Shown here piece after piece: positions 1 through 8,797 of a stretch of DNA of 38,076 nucleotides. Under the pieces are notes generated by a model. That model was not told the origin of the DNA, did no database searches, and saw nothing but the letters and a program-made list of their open reading frames with translations. Numbering within the stretch: position 1 is the stretch's first letter; each line of letters opens with the position of its first letter. The stretch spans positions 1 to 38,076 of the forward strand of contig JAAYTA010000047.1 of the NCBI GenBank assembly GCA_012518185.1. Direction: 5' to 3'. The translations under genes were made by a program, and so were the position numbers. Origin of the DNA: Methanobacteriota archaeon (lineage in GTDB: Archaea; Thermoplasmatota; Thermoplasmata; Methanomassiliicoccales; Methanomassiliicoccaceae).

Positions 1-184
1 CTGCTATCTCAACAACATTCATAGATGCGGAGGATGGCGTAGAGATAGTAAGTAGTTCTTCCCAATATCTTAGGCGAGTATCGCCATATTTCTTCAACTC
101 TGCTATAACTCCAGGTGTTGTTATGGGATTTGGAGGTAAATCTTGCATTGAGAACAGTGCTGAAGTATCAAGAACGTATCTCAC
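1..184 (-). CDS. nob1: Nob1-like PIN-domain rRNA maturation endonuclease (5' part, truncated by window edge)
   Basis: Reverse-strand translation from GTG at 184: VRYVLDTSALFSMQDLPPNPITTPGVIAELKKYGDTRLRYWEELL...; N-terminal YVLDTSAL motif typical of archaeal Nob1. Open through window edge, so absent from the ORF track. Confidence 0.7.
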   Translation of the reverse strand, partial: MRYVLDTSALFSMQDLPPNPITTPGVIAELKKYGDTRLRYWEELLTISTPSSASMNVVEIA

Positions 185-255
185 ATGTTACCTTATGCAT
201 TGAAGATAAGATAATAGTTCGCAACCGCTAAATACTGCTTTACGATTGAGTTGAC

Positions 256-507
256 ATGCACGATATTCAAGTAGATCAATATGTCATCGATTACATTCTC
301 CAGAATGGGCGCGATTACCGAGTATCTACTTCATGCGGTGGCCCTGTAATTGTACCCGTTGAAATGAAATCTCCCAAAGAATCTGATCTAAAAGTCAAGG
401 TTGGCTCAAATACGCTATATATTTCTCGTGTACAAGCACGCTACATCCGCCGTATTACGATGGATATGTTGGATTATTCTAGATATGATTCATGCCCTGT
501 TTTCTAA
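256..507 (+). CDS. Conserved-looking archaeal small protein of unknown function (83 aa)
   Basis: ORF MHDIQVDQYVIDYILQNGRDYRVSTSCGGPVIVPVEMKSPKES...; coding-like composition, divergent from the Nob1-like gene. Confidence 0.7.
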   Translation: MHDIQVDQYVIDYILQNGRDYRVSTSCGGPVIVPVEMKSPKESDLKVKVGSNTLYISRVQARYIRRITMDMLDYSRYDSCPVF

Positions 508-1126
508 GGAGAAATGCCTCTTTAGACATCTCCATTGAAAGGGCATCTAGATCTAGGCGCCTCTCCTGCTCAATAATCAATTCAGGACTGGCCATAGTGA
601 TTGGCCTAAAAGGTACTATTGAACATGCGTCGCCTTTCTCTATTGAAATATCATATGTGCCTATTTCTTTCGCCATATGCTCTATTTCAAGTTTATCTAA
701 ACCTATGAGAGGTCGAAGGACGGGAAAGTCTAATCCTCTTTCTTCGGCGTTTAGGTTATAAAGTGTCTGCGAAGCCACCTGGCCTAGAGAATCACCGGTG
801 GCGATAGCATCTGCATCCAGTTCTTTAGCTATGTTCCTTGCTACTTTAAGCATAGTGCGTTTACACAGTACGCATTGCAAGTTACTTTGACAATATTTTG
901 ATATTCTAAATTGACTGATGCCGTGAGGAGCGGTCCATAGTTCCAAAGATTGTTCAAGAGCAGCCTCAAGTGCCTCTGTCAACCGAATGACCTTATTTAC
1001 TGAACCTTCTCCTGAATAAGGCCTATTGTCCATATGTAGTAAAATGATCTCAGCATTATTACGGGCCAGAGAATAAGCGGCCGCAGGAGAGTCAATGCCT
1101 CCTGAGATCAAGCAAACGATCCTCAC
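479..1126 (-). CDS. Stand-alone ThiI-like PP-loop ATPase / tRNA sulfurtransferase catalytic domain (no THUMP domain)
   Basis: N-terminal PP-loop SGGIDSP; CVLCKR, GDSLGQVASQTL and CSIVPFRP motifs as in the ThiI catalytic domain; 215 aa only. Confidence 0.8.
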   Translation of the reverse strand: MRIVCLISGGIDSPAAAYSLARNNAEIILLHMDNRPYSGEGSVNKVIRLTEALEAALEQSLELWTAPHGISQFRISKYCQSNLQCVLCKRTMLKVARNIAKELDADAIATGDSLGQVASQTLYNLNAEERGLDFPVLRPLIGLDKLEIEHMAKEIGTYDISIEKGDACSIVPFRPITMASPELIIEQERRLDLDALSMEMSKEAFLLRKQGMNHI

Positions 1127-1179
1127 ATCATCACCCTCTTAATGTGGAGATAGATGTGACATCACATCTAAAAAATGAT

Positions 1180-1356
1180 TCAGTTGTTGAATGTCGGAGC
1201 ATCCTGGTTGAGCATTGGGAAACCATAATCTTCACAATCGTCCTCTTCCTGTTCAACGACGATGGTGAACAACATACTGAGGAGCTCTTTCATCTGCTGC
1301 ATCTCAGTCTTGAGCTCGTTGATCTCCTTGACAAGGTCATCATTGCTCTTGGTCAT
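1180..1356 (-). CDS. Small acidic coiled-coil protein (about 58 aa from the preferred start)
   Basis: Internal ATG at 1356 (MTKSNDDLVKEINELKTEMQQMKELLSMLF...) preceded by GGAGGGTGG; the track ORF extends to 1410. Confidence 0.6.
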   Translation of the reverse strand: MTKSNDDLVKEINELKTEMQQMKELLSMLFTIVVEQEEDDCEDYGFPMLNQDAPTFNN

Positions 1357-1449
1357 CTTCCACCCTCCGCCCCTATTCTGCATATCACTTATAAGACTAT
1401 TCCTATCCATTCCACTGATAGTAAAGAAAAAGATCTCATTAATATGAGA

Positions 1450-2007
1450 TCAGAAATCGACACATCCGTAATCATCAGCCAATTTTCGATTCTCTACTCT
1501 TTCACATGGCTCGCAGCGTAAAGATCTGCCTTTAAGGATCATAGGGCTACGGCATTTACGACATAACGCTCTCACCACTCCAAAGTGCGGTTCTTGTGTA
1601 GATAACTGAACAGAGGGAACAGTCTGGATGACTTTAGCCCTCACTAGATCTCCAGGTCGCATTTCCCTACCGACTTCTTGCACATATTCTGAGGATAGCT
1701 TAGATATGTGGATGGTTCCGGATGTTTCTCCCGTAATAGTTCTATCCTTACCCTCTACTCCCTGAATATCGCATATAGCCATCGAGGCTCTGACATCAGT
1801 CACACGGCAGAATACGCTATCTCCTTCTTTCAATATATTCATGGGATTAGATGCCAAGACTCTAGCAACCATATTATCCCTATCCAATTCAAGTTCGCCA
1901 GCTAAGGCGGAAAGAATTCTTCCATCAGATTCATAAGTGCCTCTATCAGGCATATATTCTTCAGCCACGGCGACCTCTTCGCCCGGCACTACTGTCCTTT
2001 TAATCAT
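1450..2007 (-). CDS. csl4: Exosome RNA-binding subunit Csl4 (S1 domain plus zinc ribbon)
   Basis: S1-like core and C-terminal CRKC...CEPC zinc ribbon; N-terminal VVPGEEVAVAEEYMPDRGTYE typical of Csl4. Confidence 0.88.
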   Translation of the reverse strand: MIKRTVVPGEEVAVAEEYMPDRGTYESDGRILSALAGELELDRDNMVARVLASNPMNILKEGDSVFCRVTDVRASMAICDIQGVEGKDRTITGETSGTIHISKLSSEYVQEVGREMRPGDLVRAKVIQTVPSVQLSTQEPHFGVVRALCRKCRSPMILKGRSLRCEPCERVENRKLADDYGCVDF

Positions 2008-2023
2008 CTTAAATCACATCCTA

Positions 2024-2626
2024 TTAACAAATTCGGAGCAATAACACATCAATTTCCTTTCTAACTCTTTCGTGGAACTTGAACAGATGAGGTATCTGAA
2101 ACTTATAGCTTTTCTGGAAGCTTATACTGCGTCCTAAAGATGCAACTATTTTTTCCAGAAATGGTGCAGTGATAGCATTGTGTAATGAATATACTACTGG
2201 AGCTATATCGATTGCAGTTTCAAGAAATGGGCGATCAGCTCCTTTTCGTTGAGATCCAAATGGTGGATTCATTATCACTGTGTCATACGTCCCACGGACA
2301 TCTTTAACATCACACATCTCATATTCAGCTTCAAGACCAAGTTTAGAGGTCATTTTTTTTGCATCATCAATCGCTAATGGATCGATATCTATTCCCAGTA
2401 CTGACGATGCACCAAGTAAGGCAGATCCTATTGAAAATATTCCAGTCCCACATCCTAGATCGATTACATTCTTTCCTTCAATATCGCCGAATCCCAATGC
2501 AATATATAAGACGTCAGCAGCGATAGTAGCAGGAGTACAGTATTGTTCTAAAGATGGACGTGGATCTTGGTGTGGAGGAATGGTTTGAAGAACTCGCTCC
2601 AGCTCACTCTTCCTCATAATTCTCAC
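2024..2626 (-). CDS. METTL5-like Rossmann-fold RNA/DNA N6-adenine methyltransferase
   Basis: SAM-binding VIDLGCGTGIFSIG and catalytic NPPFG motifs; 200 aa; next to csl4. Confidence 0.85.
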   Translation of the reverse strand: MRIMRKSELERVLQTIPPHQDPRPSLEQYCTPATIAADVLYIALGFGDIEGKNVIDLGCGTGIFSIGSALLGASSVLGIDIDPLAIDDAKKMTSKLGLEAEYEMCDVKDVRGTYDTVIMNPPFGSQRKGADRPFLETAIDIAPVVYSLHNAITAPFLEKIVASLGRSISFQKSYKFQIPHLFKFHERVRKEIDVLLLRIC

Positions 2627-3255
2627 TGCAGACCTAGATTTAGGAAATCTGCCGAAGTAAGAATGCCCTCGATAATTCCCTTGTGAGTTACAAGTACTGC
2701 TTCATCTCTCTGCAGATGAAGAGATGCCAGCTCTATGGGTGTATCTTCGCTGAGAATAGGGAATGGTGCCTGCATGATATCTCCTACTTTCACCTGCATT
2801 ACTTCATCGAAAAGCTTTCTCTGATTACGTGTCTCCTCTATCGTGTAATCGCGTATATAGTCATCAGTTATGCCACCAACGATACGATCTCCTATCATGA
2901 CTGGTAGCTGAGTGAAGCGCCCTTTAACCATTAGATCTACTGCCTCTGCCAATGTTTGCTCTGGAGATATAGAAATAACTCCCCTCGTAGCTAAGTCTCC
3001 GACAGTGAGACGAATACCGGTGGATCTACCCTCTAAGGCTCTTTTTTTCAATATATCTTCAAATGCCTCAAAGATTTTACGTATATTTTTGTAAGAAGGA
3101 TCAATAGTACCTCTTTCTACCTTAGCTATTAACGATTGCGATACACCCGCTATAGAGGCCAACTCTCGCTGCGAAAGCTCAAGTCTTTTCCTCATATGCC
3201 TAATCTCATCTAATTCTGGTAATCTTGGGATGAGAGTTAATCTTAATGAGGTCAT
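2623..3255 (-). CDS. XRE-type HTH plus CBS-domain-pair transcriptional regulator
   Basis: N-terminal LSQRELASIAGVSQSLIAKVERGTIDPSYKNIRKI HTH followed by two CBS-like repeats; 4 bp overlap with the downstream methylase gene. Confidence 0.85.
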   Translation of the reverse strand: MTSLRLTLIPRLPELDEIRHMRKRLELSQRELASIAGVSQSLIAKVERGTIDPSYKNIRKIFEAFEDILKKRALEGRSTGIRLTVGDLATRGVISISPEQTLAEAVDLMVKGRFTQLPVMIGDRIVGGITDDYIRDYTIEETRNQRKLFDEVMQVKVGDIMQAPFPILSEDTPIELASLHLQRDEAVLVTHKGIIEGILTSADFLNLGLQ

Positions 3256-3437
3256 CTATCGACACCTATTACTGCGATTATCGATACATCCGATATAAAT
3301 ATTCTTAAAGCACACATTCGAATTGCAGTAGGAATAATATCTTCATAAATCTTTAGACGGATGTTAGACTAATCACCAGACATATTTGTCAAGCCTATAA
3401 AAATATATCTCTACTAGAATAGATGATAAGTGTATAT

Positions 3438-3881
3438 TTAAACGCCTGGAAATCGCATCAATGATTCTAATACGATGCGTACATCCACGTCTTCTAAGCC
3501 TAATGACATGATATGATTGCTGACTATAGCGTCTAGAGTGCGGTTGTCAGGAGCATGTATTCTTATTAACACTCGCCTACTTCCACTGATCATTAGTACT
3601 TCCATGACCTCTTCCACTTCTTGAAGGCTACGAAGATCTTTGGCAGTTAAATTATCCGTTACATTGGCGAGAATAATAGCATCAGTATGCATCCCCATCT
3701 GTTCGTTGTTTACAATGGCTGCATATCCTAATATTACTTCAAAATCCTCCATACGCCTTATCCGATCTCTAACTGTAGATGGCGAGCGTCTTAATTTAGA
3801 TGCTATCTCTCGATACGTCATTTTGCCATCCATCTTAAGAAGCTTGAGGATGCGATGATTCATATCGTCTACTTCAACCAT
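3438..3881 (-). CDS. Lrp/AsnC family transcriptional regulator
   Basis: DDMNHRILKLLKMDGKMTYREIASKLRRSPSTVRDRIRRMEDFEVI HTH plus RAM-like C-terminus; preferred ATG 3881 preceded by GGAGAG (the track ORF extends to 3926). Confidence 0.85.
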   Translation of the reverse strand: MVEVDDMNHRILKLLKMDGKMTYREIASKLRRSPSTVRDRIRRMEDFEVILGYAAIVNNEQMGMHTDAIILANVTDNLTAKDLRSLQEVEEVMEVLMISGSRRVLIRIHAPDNRTLDAIVSNHIMSLGLEDVDVRIVLESLMRFPGV

Positions 3882-4391
3882 TATGTTCTCTCCTACCCAG
3901 TCATTTGATAGGCTGACCTGACACATTTAAGCTTTATTGATAAGATGCTAGAATGGGCTCCTTATAGCCCAATATATCGATCATGCATCCGCCTCACATG
4001 GCCAATTGAAATGCTATCTTTCATAAATTTCATTTTCGATCAAATCATTTTAGCACCATATCTCTGGTCGAAGACTTGCCAAATAACTTGCAATATCATA
4101 TTATGTTAATTATTTCAATCTCAAAATTTGATCGAGACAACATATGCAATAACGAAAAAAATCATTACTCAAATTTAATAAATTCCACATAACTACGATG
4201 CGCATATCTGTCTCATATGCATCGAACATAAGGAGTAGAGTCTAGACTTATAGCTTTAAAATATCTATCTTTATAATATGTCTTTTAAATGTAATCATAA
4301 ATAATTATAACTCATAGAGATTGAATGTGGACTTTTGTAGAGGAGTTAACATAAGATGGATCCAATCCAATAAATAGAATTGTAATTCAAG

Positions 4392-4464
4392 TGGGCTCAG
4401 CCGGATTCGAACCGGCGACCTCCTCCGTGTGAGGGAGGCGTCATAACCACTAGACCATGAGCCC
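4392..4464 (-). tRNA. tRNA-Val(CAC)
   Basis: Reverse complement GGGCTCATGGTCTAGTGGTTATGACGCCTCCCTCACACGGAGGAGGTCGCCGGTTCGAATCCGGCTGAGCCCA folds as a cloverleaf; anticodon loop CTCACAC gives CAC; GGTTCGAATCC T-arm. Confidence 0.95.
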
Positions 4465-4628
4465 AAGGTGCTGAAACTAATGAGCGTATATTAAGCTTTG
4501 TGCCTAGAGTATTTCTGAGGGCCAGCTCACATGTATCTAGCCTTTCATTCAAAATGATAAGTGACAAATAGTTGTTGAAATCACTGGAGACATGCCATTA
4601 ATCCTGGCATGAATTGAAAGGTGATAGC

Positions 4629-5078
4629 GTGGTAGAGCGTAAAAGAGAAGAGAGAGAACTATTCCCATTTTATTGGAATCCATTTATCATGCTTCGGAAT
4701 TTAGAGAATATCTTTGAGAGTGTTCAGTCAACTGAAACTCAATCGTCTTCTATGAAGATGCCTATGGTGGATCTCCGCGATGATGGTAATGAATACCTAC
4801 TCGAGGCTGATCTTCCAGGCATTGCTAAGGAGGATATAGAAATTAACGTTGATAAAAAATCACTAATATTGAGGGCAAGGCGAGAACGAGATAAAGAGGA
4901 TCGAGCAGACGCCTACATACATCGAGAAAGGAGCACTTCATCTCTTTACCGCACTATATCTCTACCTAATGATGTAGATTATGAAAATATATCTGCCAGG
5001 TTGAACAATGGTGTATTAGTAGTGAAATTACCTAAGAAAGAAAACGATAGAGGCAAACGGAAGGTGAACATCGAATGA
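4629..5078 (+). CDS. Hsp20/alpha-crystallin family small heat-shock protein
   Basis: Alpha-crystallin domain DDGNEYLLEADLPGIAKEDIEINVDKKSLILRARRE... with terminal LNNGVLVVKLPK; GTG at 4629 preceded by AAGGTGA, alternative TTG at 4614. Confidence 0.9.
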   Translation: MVERKREERELFPFYWNPFIMLRNLENIFESVQSTETQSSSMKMPMVDLRDDGNEYLLEADLPGIAKEDIEINVDKKSLILRARRERDKEDRADAYIHRERSTSSLYRTISLPNDVDYENISARLNNGVLVVKLPKKENDRGKRKVNIE

Positions 5079-5467
5079 GAATTTCTCCAGGAGATGAGTA
5101 TCAGAATTTGATAGAGAAATGCATCCAAGACTGCAAGGAATGTCATAGCATCTGCACAGCCATTATATCTCACTGTCTAAAGATGGGGAGAGAGCATGCT
5201 AATGAAAGACATATCTCTATATTACAAGACTGTGCCGATATATGCAAATTAAGCGAAGATGGAATGCTACGCTCTTCAGAAATGATGGAGCGTATATGTC
5301 GATTATGTGGAGATATATGTACGACTTGTGCAGATAGTTGCGAATCATTTACTGATGATAATTTTATGGAAAAATGTGCTGAGGTATGTCGAATATGTGC
5401 AGATAGTTGTCGTCAAATGTCTAAATCTAGTGATTCATATGGGACCAGATTGACCAGCTTCTCCTGA
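5075..5467 (+). CDS. Cys-rich four-helix-bundle copper-storage-like protein (Csp / DUF326-like)
   Basis: 130 aa with 16 Cys in CxxxC patterns (CIQDCKECHSIC, CADIC, CRLCGDICTTCADSC, CAEVCRICADSC); ATGA overlap with hsp20. Confidence 0.82.
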   Translation: MRISPGDEYQNLIEKCIQDCKECHSICTAIISHCLKMGREHANERHISILQDCADICKLSEDGMLRSSEMMERICRLCGDICTTCADSCESFTDDNFMEKCAEVCRICADSCRQMSKSSDSYGTRLTSFS

Positions 5468-5585
5468 ATAAGCCTTCTTACATATATTCATCCATAAAGA
5501 AGCTATGATAGCCCCAGTATAACGAATACGTAATTATTACTATTATAACAAATTAAATATTGAATGGTAGCTAATATGATCCAGC

Positions 5586-5640
5586 AATTATCATTCATAA
5601 TCTCATTATAGAGTGGTGAGATTAGTCAATGAGGATAATT
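5586..5640. repeat. Long imperfect inverted repeat / stem-loop in a convergent intergenic region
   Basis: AATTA-TCATT-CA-TAATCTCA (5586-5605) pairs with TGAGATTA-GTC-AATGA-GGA-TAATT (5617-5640), about 18 bp with an 11-nt loop. Confidence 0.65.
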
Positions 5641-5697
5641 CATCAGCAATAATGTTAGATGGATCTACGGCTGCTATAATTAATTTAACTCACAATA

Positions 5698-6399
5698 TTA
5701 AACATCGCCCCTAATAACTACCTTACGAACATACTGCTTGGCATTTTCCGCGATAGCCTTTACTTGAGACTTAGACATAGGAGTCGCGCTCTCCAATTTA
5801 GGATCTAAAGTACACTTAGGCCGGAATTGCTGAATCGCATATTTCTTCGTACCTCCGATATATGCAGCGATCGCCTCGATATCTGAAGGCTTCAGCAATA
5901 TTGGAGCAAGGGTAGTACGATATTCTCGATCTATGTTAGACTCTTCAAGAATTTCGATAGACTGTTTTATATCTTCAAGAGGCGCAGAGATACCTGTAAG
6001 CTCATCATATTTCTCATTCAATGGAGCCTTTATATCCATTGCTACATAATCTATTAGATCTGCAGCTATTAGATCTCTTAACATAGATGGATTAGAACCA
6101 TTTGTGTCAAGTTTGACTTTAACGCCCAGTGCCTTAATCTGACATATAAGATCTGGAAGATCCTCATGTATAGTGGGCTCACCTCCAGTAATAACAACAC
6201 CATCAAGAAAGTCGTTATGCTCCTGAATAAATTCTTTTATGGTTTCCCAAGGAATCTCTTCATAGATGTCAGGATTAAGCACCGCATCTCTATTATGACA
6301 GAATGGACAGCGGAAATTACATCCTGGGAGGTAAATAGATGCTACTACATGGCCATCCCAATCTAATAATGAAGTTTTGATAAAGCCGATGATTTTCAT
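5698..6399 (-). CDS. Anaerobic ribonucleotide reductase activating protein-like radical SAM enzyme (NrdG family)
   Basis: MKIIGFIKTSLLDWDGHVVASIYLPGCNFRCPFCHNRDAV with CxxxCxxC and GGEPT motif. Confidence 0.85.
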   Translation of the reverse strand: MKIIGFIKTSLLDWDGHVVASIYLPGCNFRCPFCHNRDAVLNPDIYEEIPWETIKEFIQEHNDFLDGVVITGGEPTIHEDLPDLICQIKALGVKVKLDTNGSNPSMLRDLIAADLIDYVAMDIKAPLNEKYDELTGISAPLEDIKQSIEILEESNIDREYRTTLAPILLKPSDIEAIAAYIGGTKKYAIQQFRPKCTLDPKLESATPMSKSQVKAIAENAKQYVRKVVIRGDV

Positions 6400-6481
6400 A
6401 TAATTTACCTGCAGATTAGTTTATGTTATTTATTTTATGATATAGAATAGATATCAGTAATGTTTCGAATCTGACAATACT

Positions 6482-6670
6482 CTAACGTGATTCTCTTTCT
6501 CTCTTTTCTTTTATATGACCTGCAGGGCCTCCTCGATCTTCCATCGCTTTCTGAGCACACTCATCCTTTTCACAAATAAAAGTTGCAAATTGAAAATTTT
6601 TGGCCTGCTCGCCGCAGTATCGACACTTCTCCTTAGATATATCCATACTCAACATGAGCGACAAGATCAT
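6482..6670 (-). CDS. Small putative zinc-binding protein
   Basis: CRYCGEQAKNFQFATFICEKDEC: four Cys spaced as a zinc site; start uncertain (MDISKEK at 6646 possible). Confidence 0.6.
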   Translation of the reverse strand: MILSLMLSMDISKEKCRYCGEQAKNFQFATFICEKDECAQKAMEDRGGPAGHIKEKRERESR

Positions 6671-6691
6671 TATTAATCATTATTACTTATG

Positions 6692-7516
6692 CTAGTTCCG
6701 TATTTCCAGCACATCAAGGCTGAAACTTATGGCTTTGATTGAATGAGTAATCCATCCTAATGATATTACATCTACTGCTTCTGCATATTCGGGAGCATTT
6801 GTCGGTGTTATGTCTCCAGAAGCTTCCACAATAATTCTAGGATCTATACGTCTTATGACTTCTGCACATCTTGCCGCTTCCTTATAGTCCATATTATCTA
6901 ATAAGATTATATCTGCTCCCGCCATAGCGGCCTCTTCTGCTCCATCAATAGATTCTACTTCAACTTCTACCTTCTTAGTGAATGAAACCTTTTGGGCACG
7001 TCTAACTGCTTCTGTAATGCTACCCACTACCTTCAGATGATTATCCTTAATCAAGACAGAGTCATCAAGACGGCTACGGTGTGGATCCCCTCCTCCGATT
7101 ACTACTGCCTTCTTCTCAAATAGGCGGAATCCGGGCGTAGTCTTACGAGTAGCAGCTACTCTTACATCTGGATTTTGAACTCTACATGTTGTGATTATTT
7201 CGCGTGTGAGAGTGGCTATGCCAGACATGCGCATCATAATGTTTAATGCCAATCTCTCACCCGTAAGTATGGATCGAAGAGGACCTTCTATAGATAATAT
7301 ATTAGTCCCGGCTGGGGCTGCATCGCCATCTGCAACTAAGGGAACCACTTCTAACCCTAGGTACTGGAATAGATCGACTACTTCTTCAAGGCCAGCTACT
7401 ACTCCATCTTCATTTATTTTTATGCGGGCGGTGCCTCTTTCATTACCTATGAGAGAAAGGGTAGTAATATCCCCATCGCCTACATCCTCATCGAGATAGT
7501 TTTCGATCCATCTCAT
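6692..7516 (-). CDS. nadC: Nicotinate-nucleotide pyrophosphorylase (carboxylating), quinolinate phosphoribosyltransferase
   Basis: ALNIMMRMSGIATLTREII, ATRKTTPGFR, GGGDPHRSRLDDSVLIKDNH motifs. Confidence 0.95.
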   Translation of the reverse strand: MRWIENYLDEDVGDGDITTLSLIGNERGTARIKINEDGVVAGLEEVVDLFQYLGLEVVPLVADGDAAPAGTNILSIEGPLRSILTGERLALNIMMRMSGIATLTREIITTCRVQNPDVRVAATRKTTPGFRLFEKKAVVIGGGDPHRSRLDDSVLIKDNHLKVVGSITEAVRRAQKVSFTKKVEVEVESIDGAEEAAMAGADIILLDNMDYKEAARCAEVIRRIDPRIIVEASGDITPTNAPEYAEAVDVISLGWITHSIKAISFSLDVLEIRN

Positions 7517-7535
7517 TCATCACTCACCATTTGGT

Positions 7536-8786
7536 CTATAATTCGAACTCCTCATCCGACTCCGGCAATATTACCCTTCTGCCACCTGCCTCTATATCTT
7601 CAGCTAAAGGTGTACGATCATCAGAATGCATAAGTACGACAGTGTCTGGATCACACGCCTCTACGAACTCTAGCAGTCCATTATGATCAGCATGCGCGGA
7701 CAGATCGAATTTCTGTATTTCACATTTTATTTTTACAGGCTGTGGCAACTCCTCCCTGGTAGCCTGCACATTAATAATGCCCTCATTCATTAGCAGATGA
7801 CCATTAGATCCTTCAACTTGGAAGCCGGATAGAAGTATAGCGCTCCGAGGATCATTTTTGACGTCATCAATATAGCTAAGTACTGGTCCTCCATCCAACA
7901 TACCGCCAGTAGTGACGATTATCTGAGCCTCTCTACGAGCACGACGGCGATCAGCTGGAGTTCTGACTTCATGGAATTTTCGCTTAGCAGCTCGCAGTGC
8001 CCTCTCATTGCGTACAAATTCTGGACGATCCAAATAGTATCGAGTTATGGATCTTCCCATACCATCGACCCACATATTATATCGTAGATCTTTTAGGATT
8101 AGCATTACTTCCTGCGTACGGCCTACAGCAAAACAAGGCAGTATAGCGCGTCCTCCCCTCTCTACGACTTCTTTAACTTTCTCAACTAATTCCCGCTCGG
8201 TTTTATTTCTCTCAGTATGATTGCGTCCAGCGTAAGTAGCTTCCATGATTAGATTATCACATTTTACTGGATGAGCTCCCCATACCAATCTCATATTAGT
8301 GGTATGCATATCTCCCGTGAAAACTGTAGTCTGATCTCCTCTGAGTTCATACATAGTTGCTCCCGGCAGATGCCCAGCAGAATGAAGTTCAACTTCAAAT
8401 CCTCCTATATCTATGATTTCTCCATATGACATAGTAATAAATTTTCGCATCATGGTTCGGATATCTTCTTCATCGAATGGTTTGGGGTATCCTTCCAAGC
8501 CAGCAATCTTCAAAGAATCTTTCACCAATAACTCGACAACGTCTGCACTTATGGGTGTGGATACTACTTCTGTACCATATTTTCCACAGAGCCAAGGTAA
8601 CATTCCACAATGATCTAGATGACTATGTGTTAAAAATGCCATATCTACTGGCGGTGCAGCCAGTGGATATTGTGGCGGTTTAGATGCCGTCATTCCATAT
8701 TCAAAGAGAAGATTGGCCTCCTTATCTTGTAAGAGCATACCCATCTTCCCCACTACCTCGGCACCTCCAAGGAATCTAATTTTCAT
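7536..8786 (-). CDS. MBL-fold beta-CASP ribonuclease/exonuclease (archaeal CPSF2-like)
   Basis: THSHLDHCGMLP metal motif, GATMYEL, beta-CASP domain (ILPCFAVGRTQEVM, TTGGMLDGGP), terminal DLSAHADHNGL. Confidence 0.88.
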   Translation of the reverse strand: MKIRFLGGAEVVGKMGMLLQDKEANLLFEYGMTASKPPQYPLAAPPVDMAFLTHSHLDHCGMLPWLCGKYGTEVVSTPISADVVELLVKDSLKIAGLEGYPKPFDEEDIRTMMRKFITMSYGEIIDIGGFEVELHSAGHLPGATMYELRGDQTTVFTGDMHTTNMRLVWGAHPVKCDNLIMEATYAGRNHTERNKTERELVEKVKEVVERGGRAILPCFAVGRTQEVMLILKDLRYNMWVDGMGRSITRYYLDRPEFVRNERALRAAKRKFHEVRTPADRRRARREAQIIVTTGGMLDGGPVLSYIDDVKNDPRSAILLSGFQVEGSNGHLLMNEGIINVQATREELPQPVKIKCEIQKFDLSAHADHNGLLEFVEACDPDTVVLMHSDDRTPLAEDIEAGGRRVILPESDEEFEL

Positions 8787-8797
8787 ATTCTTACCTC

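Noticed and set aside
492-761. 89-aa plus-strand ORF and similar antisense ORFs (e.g. 1144-1521, 2280-2588, 7191-7499, 13659-13937, 32861-33283)
   Set aside because: All lie antisense to recognised genes and have shadow-ORF composition; no independent start signals or family resemblance.
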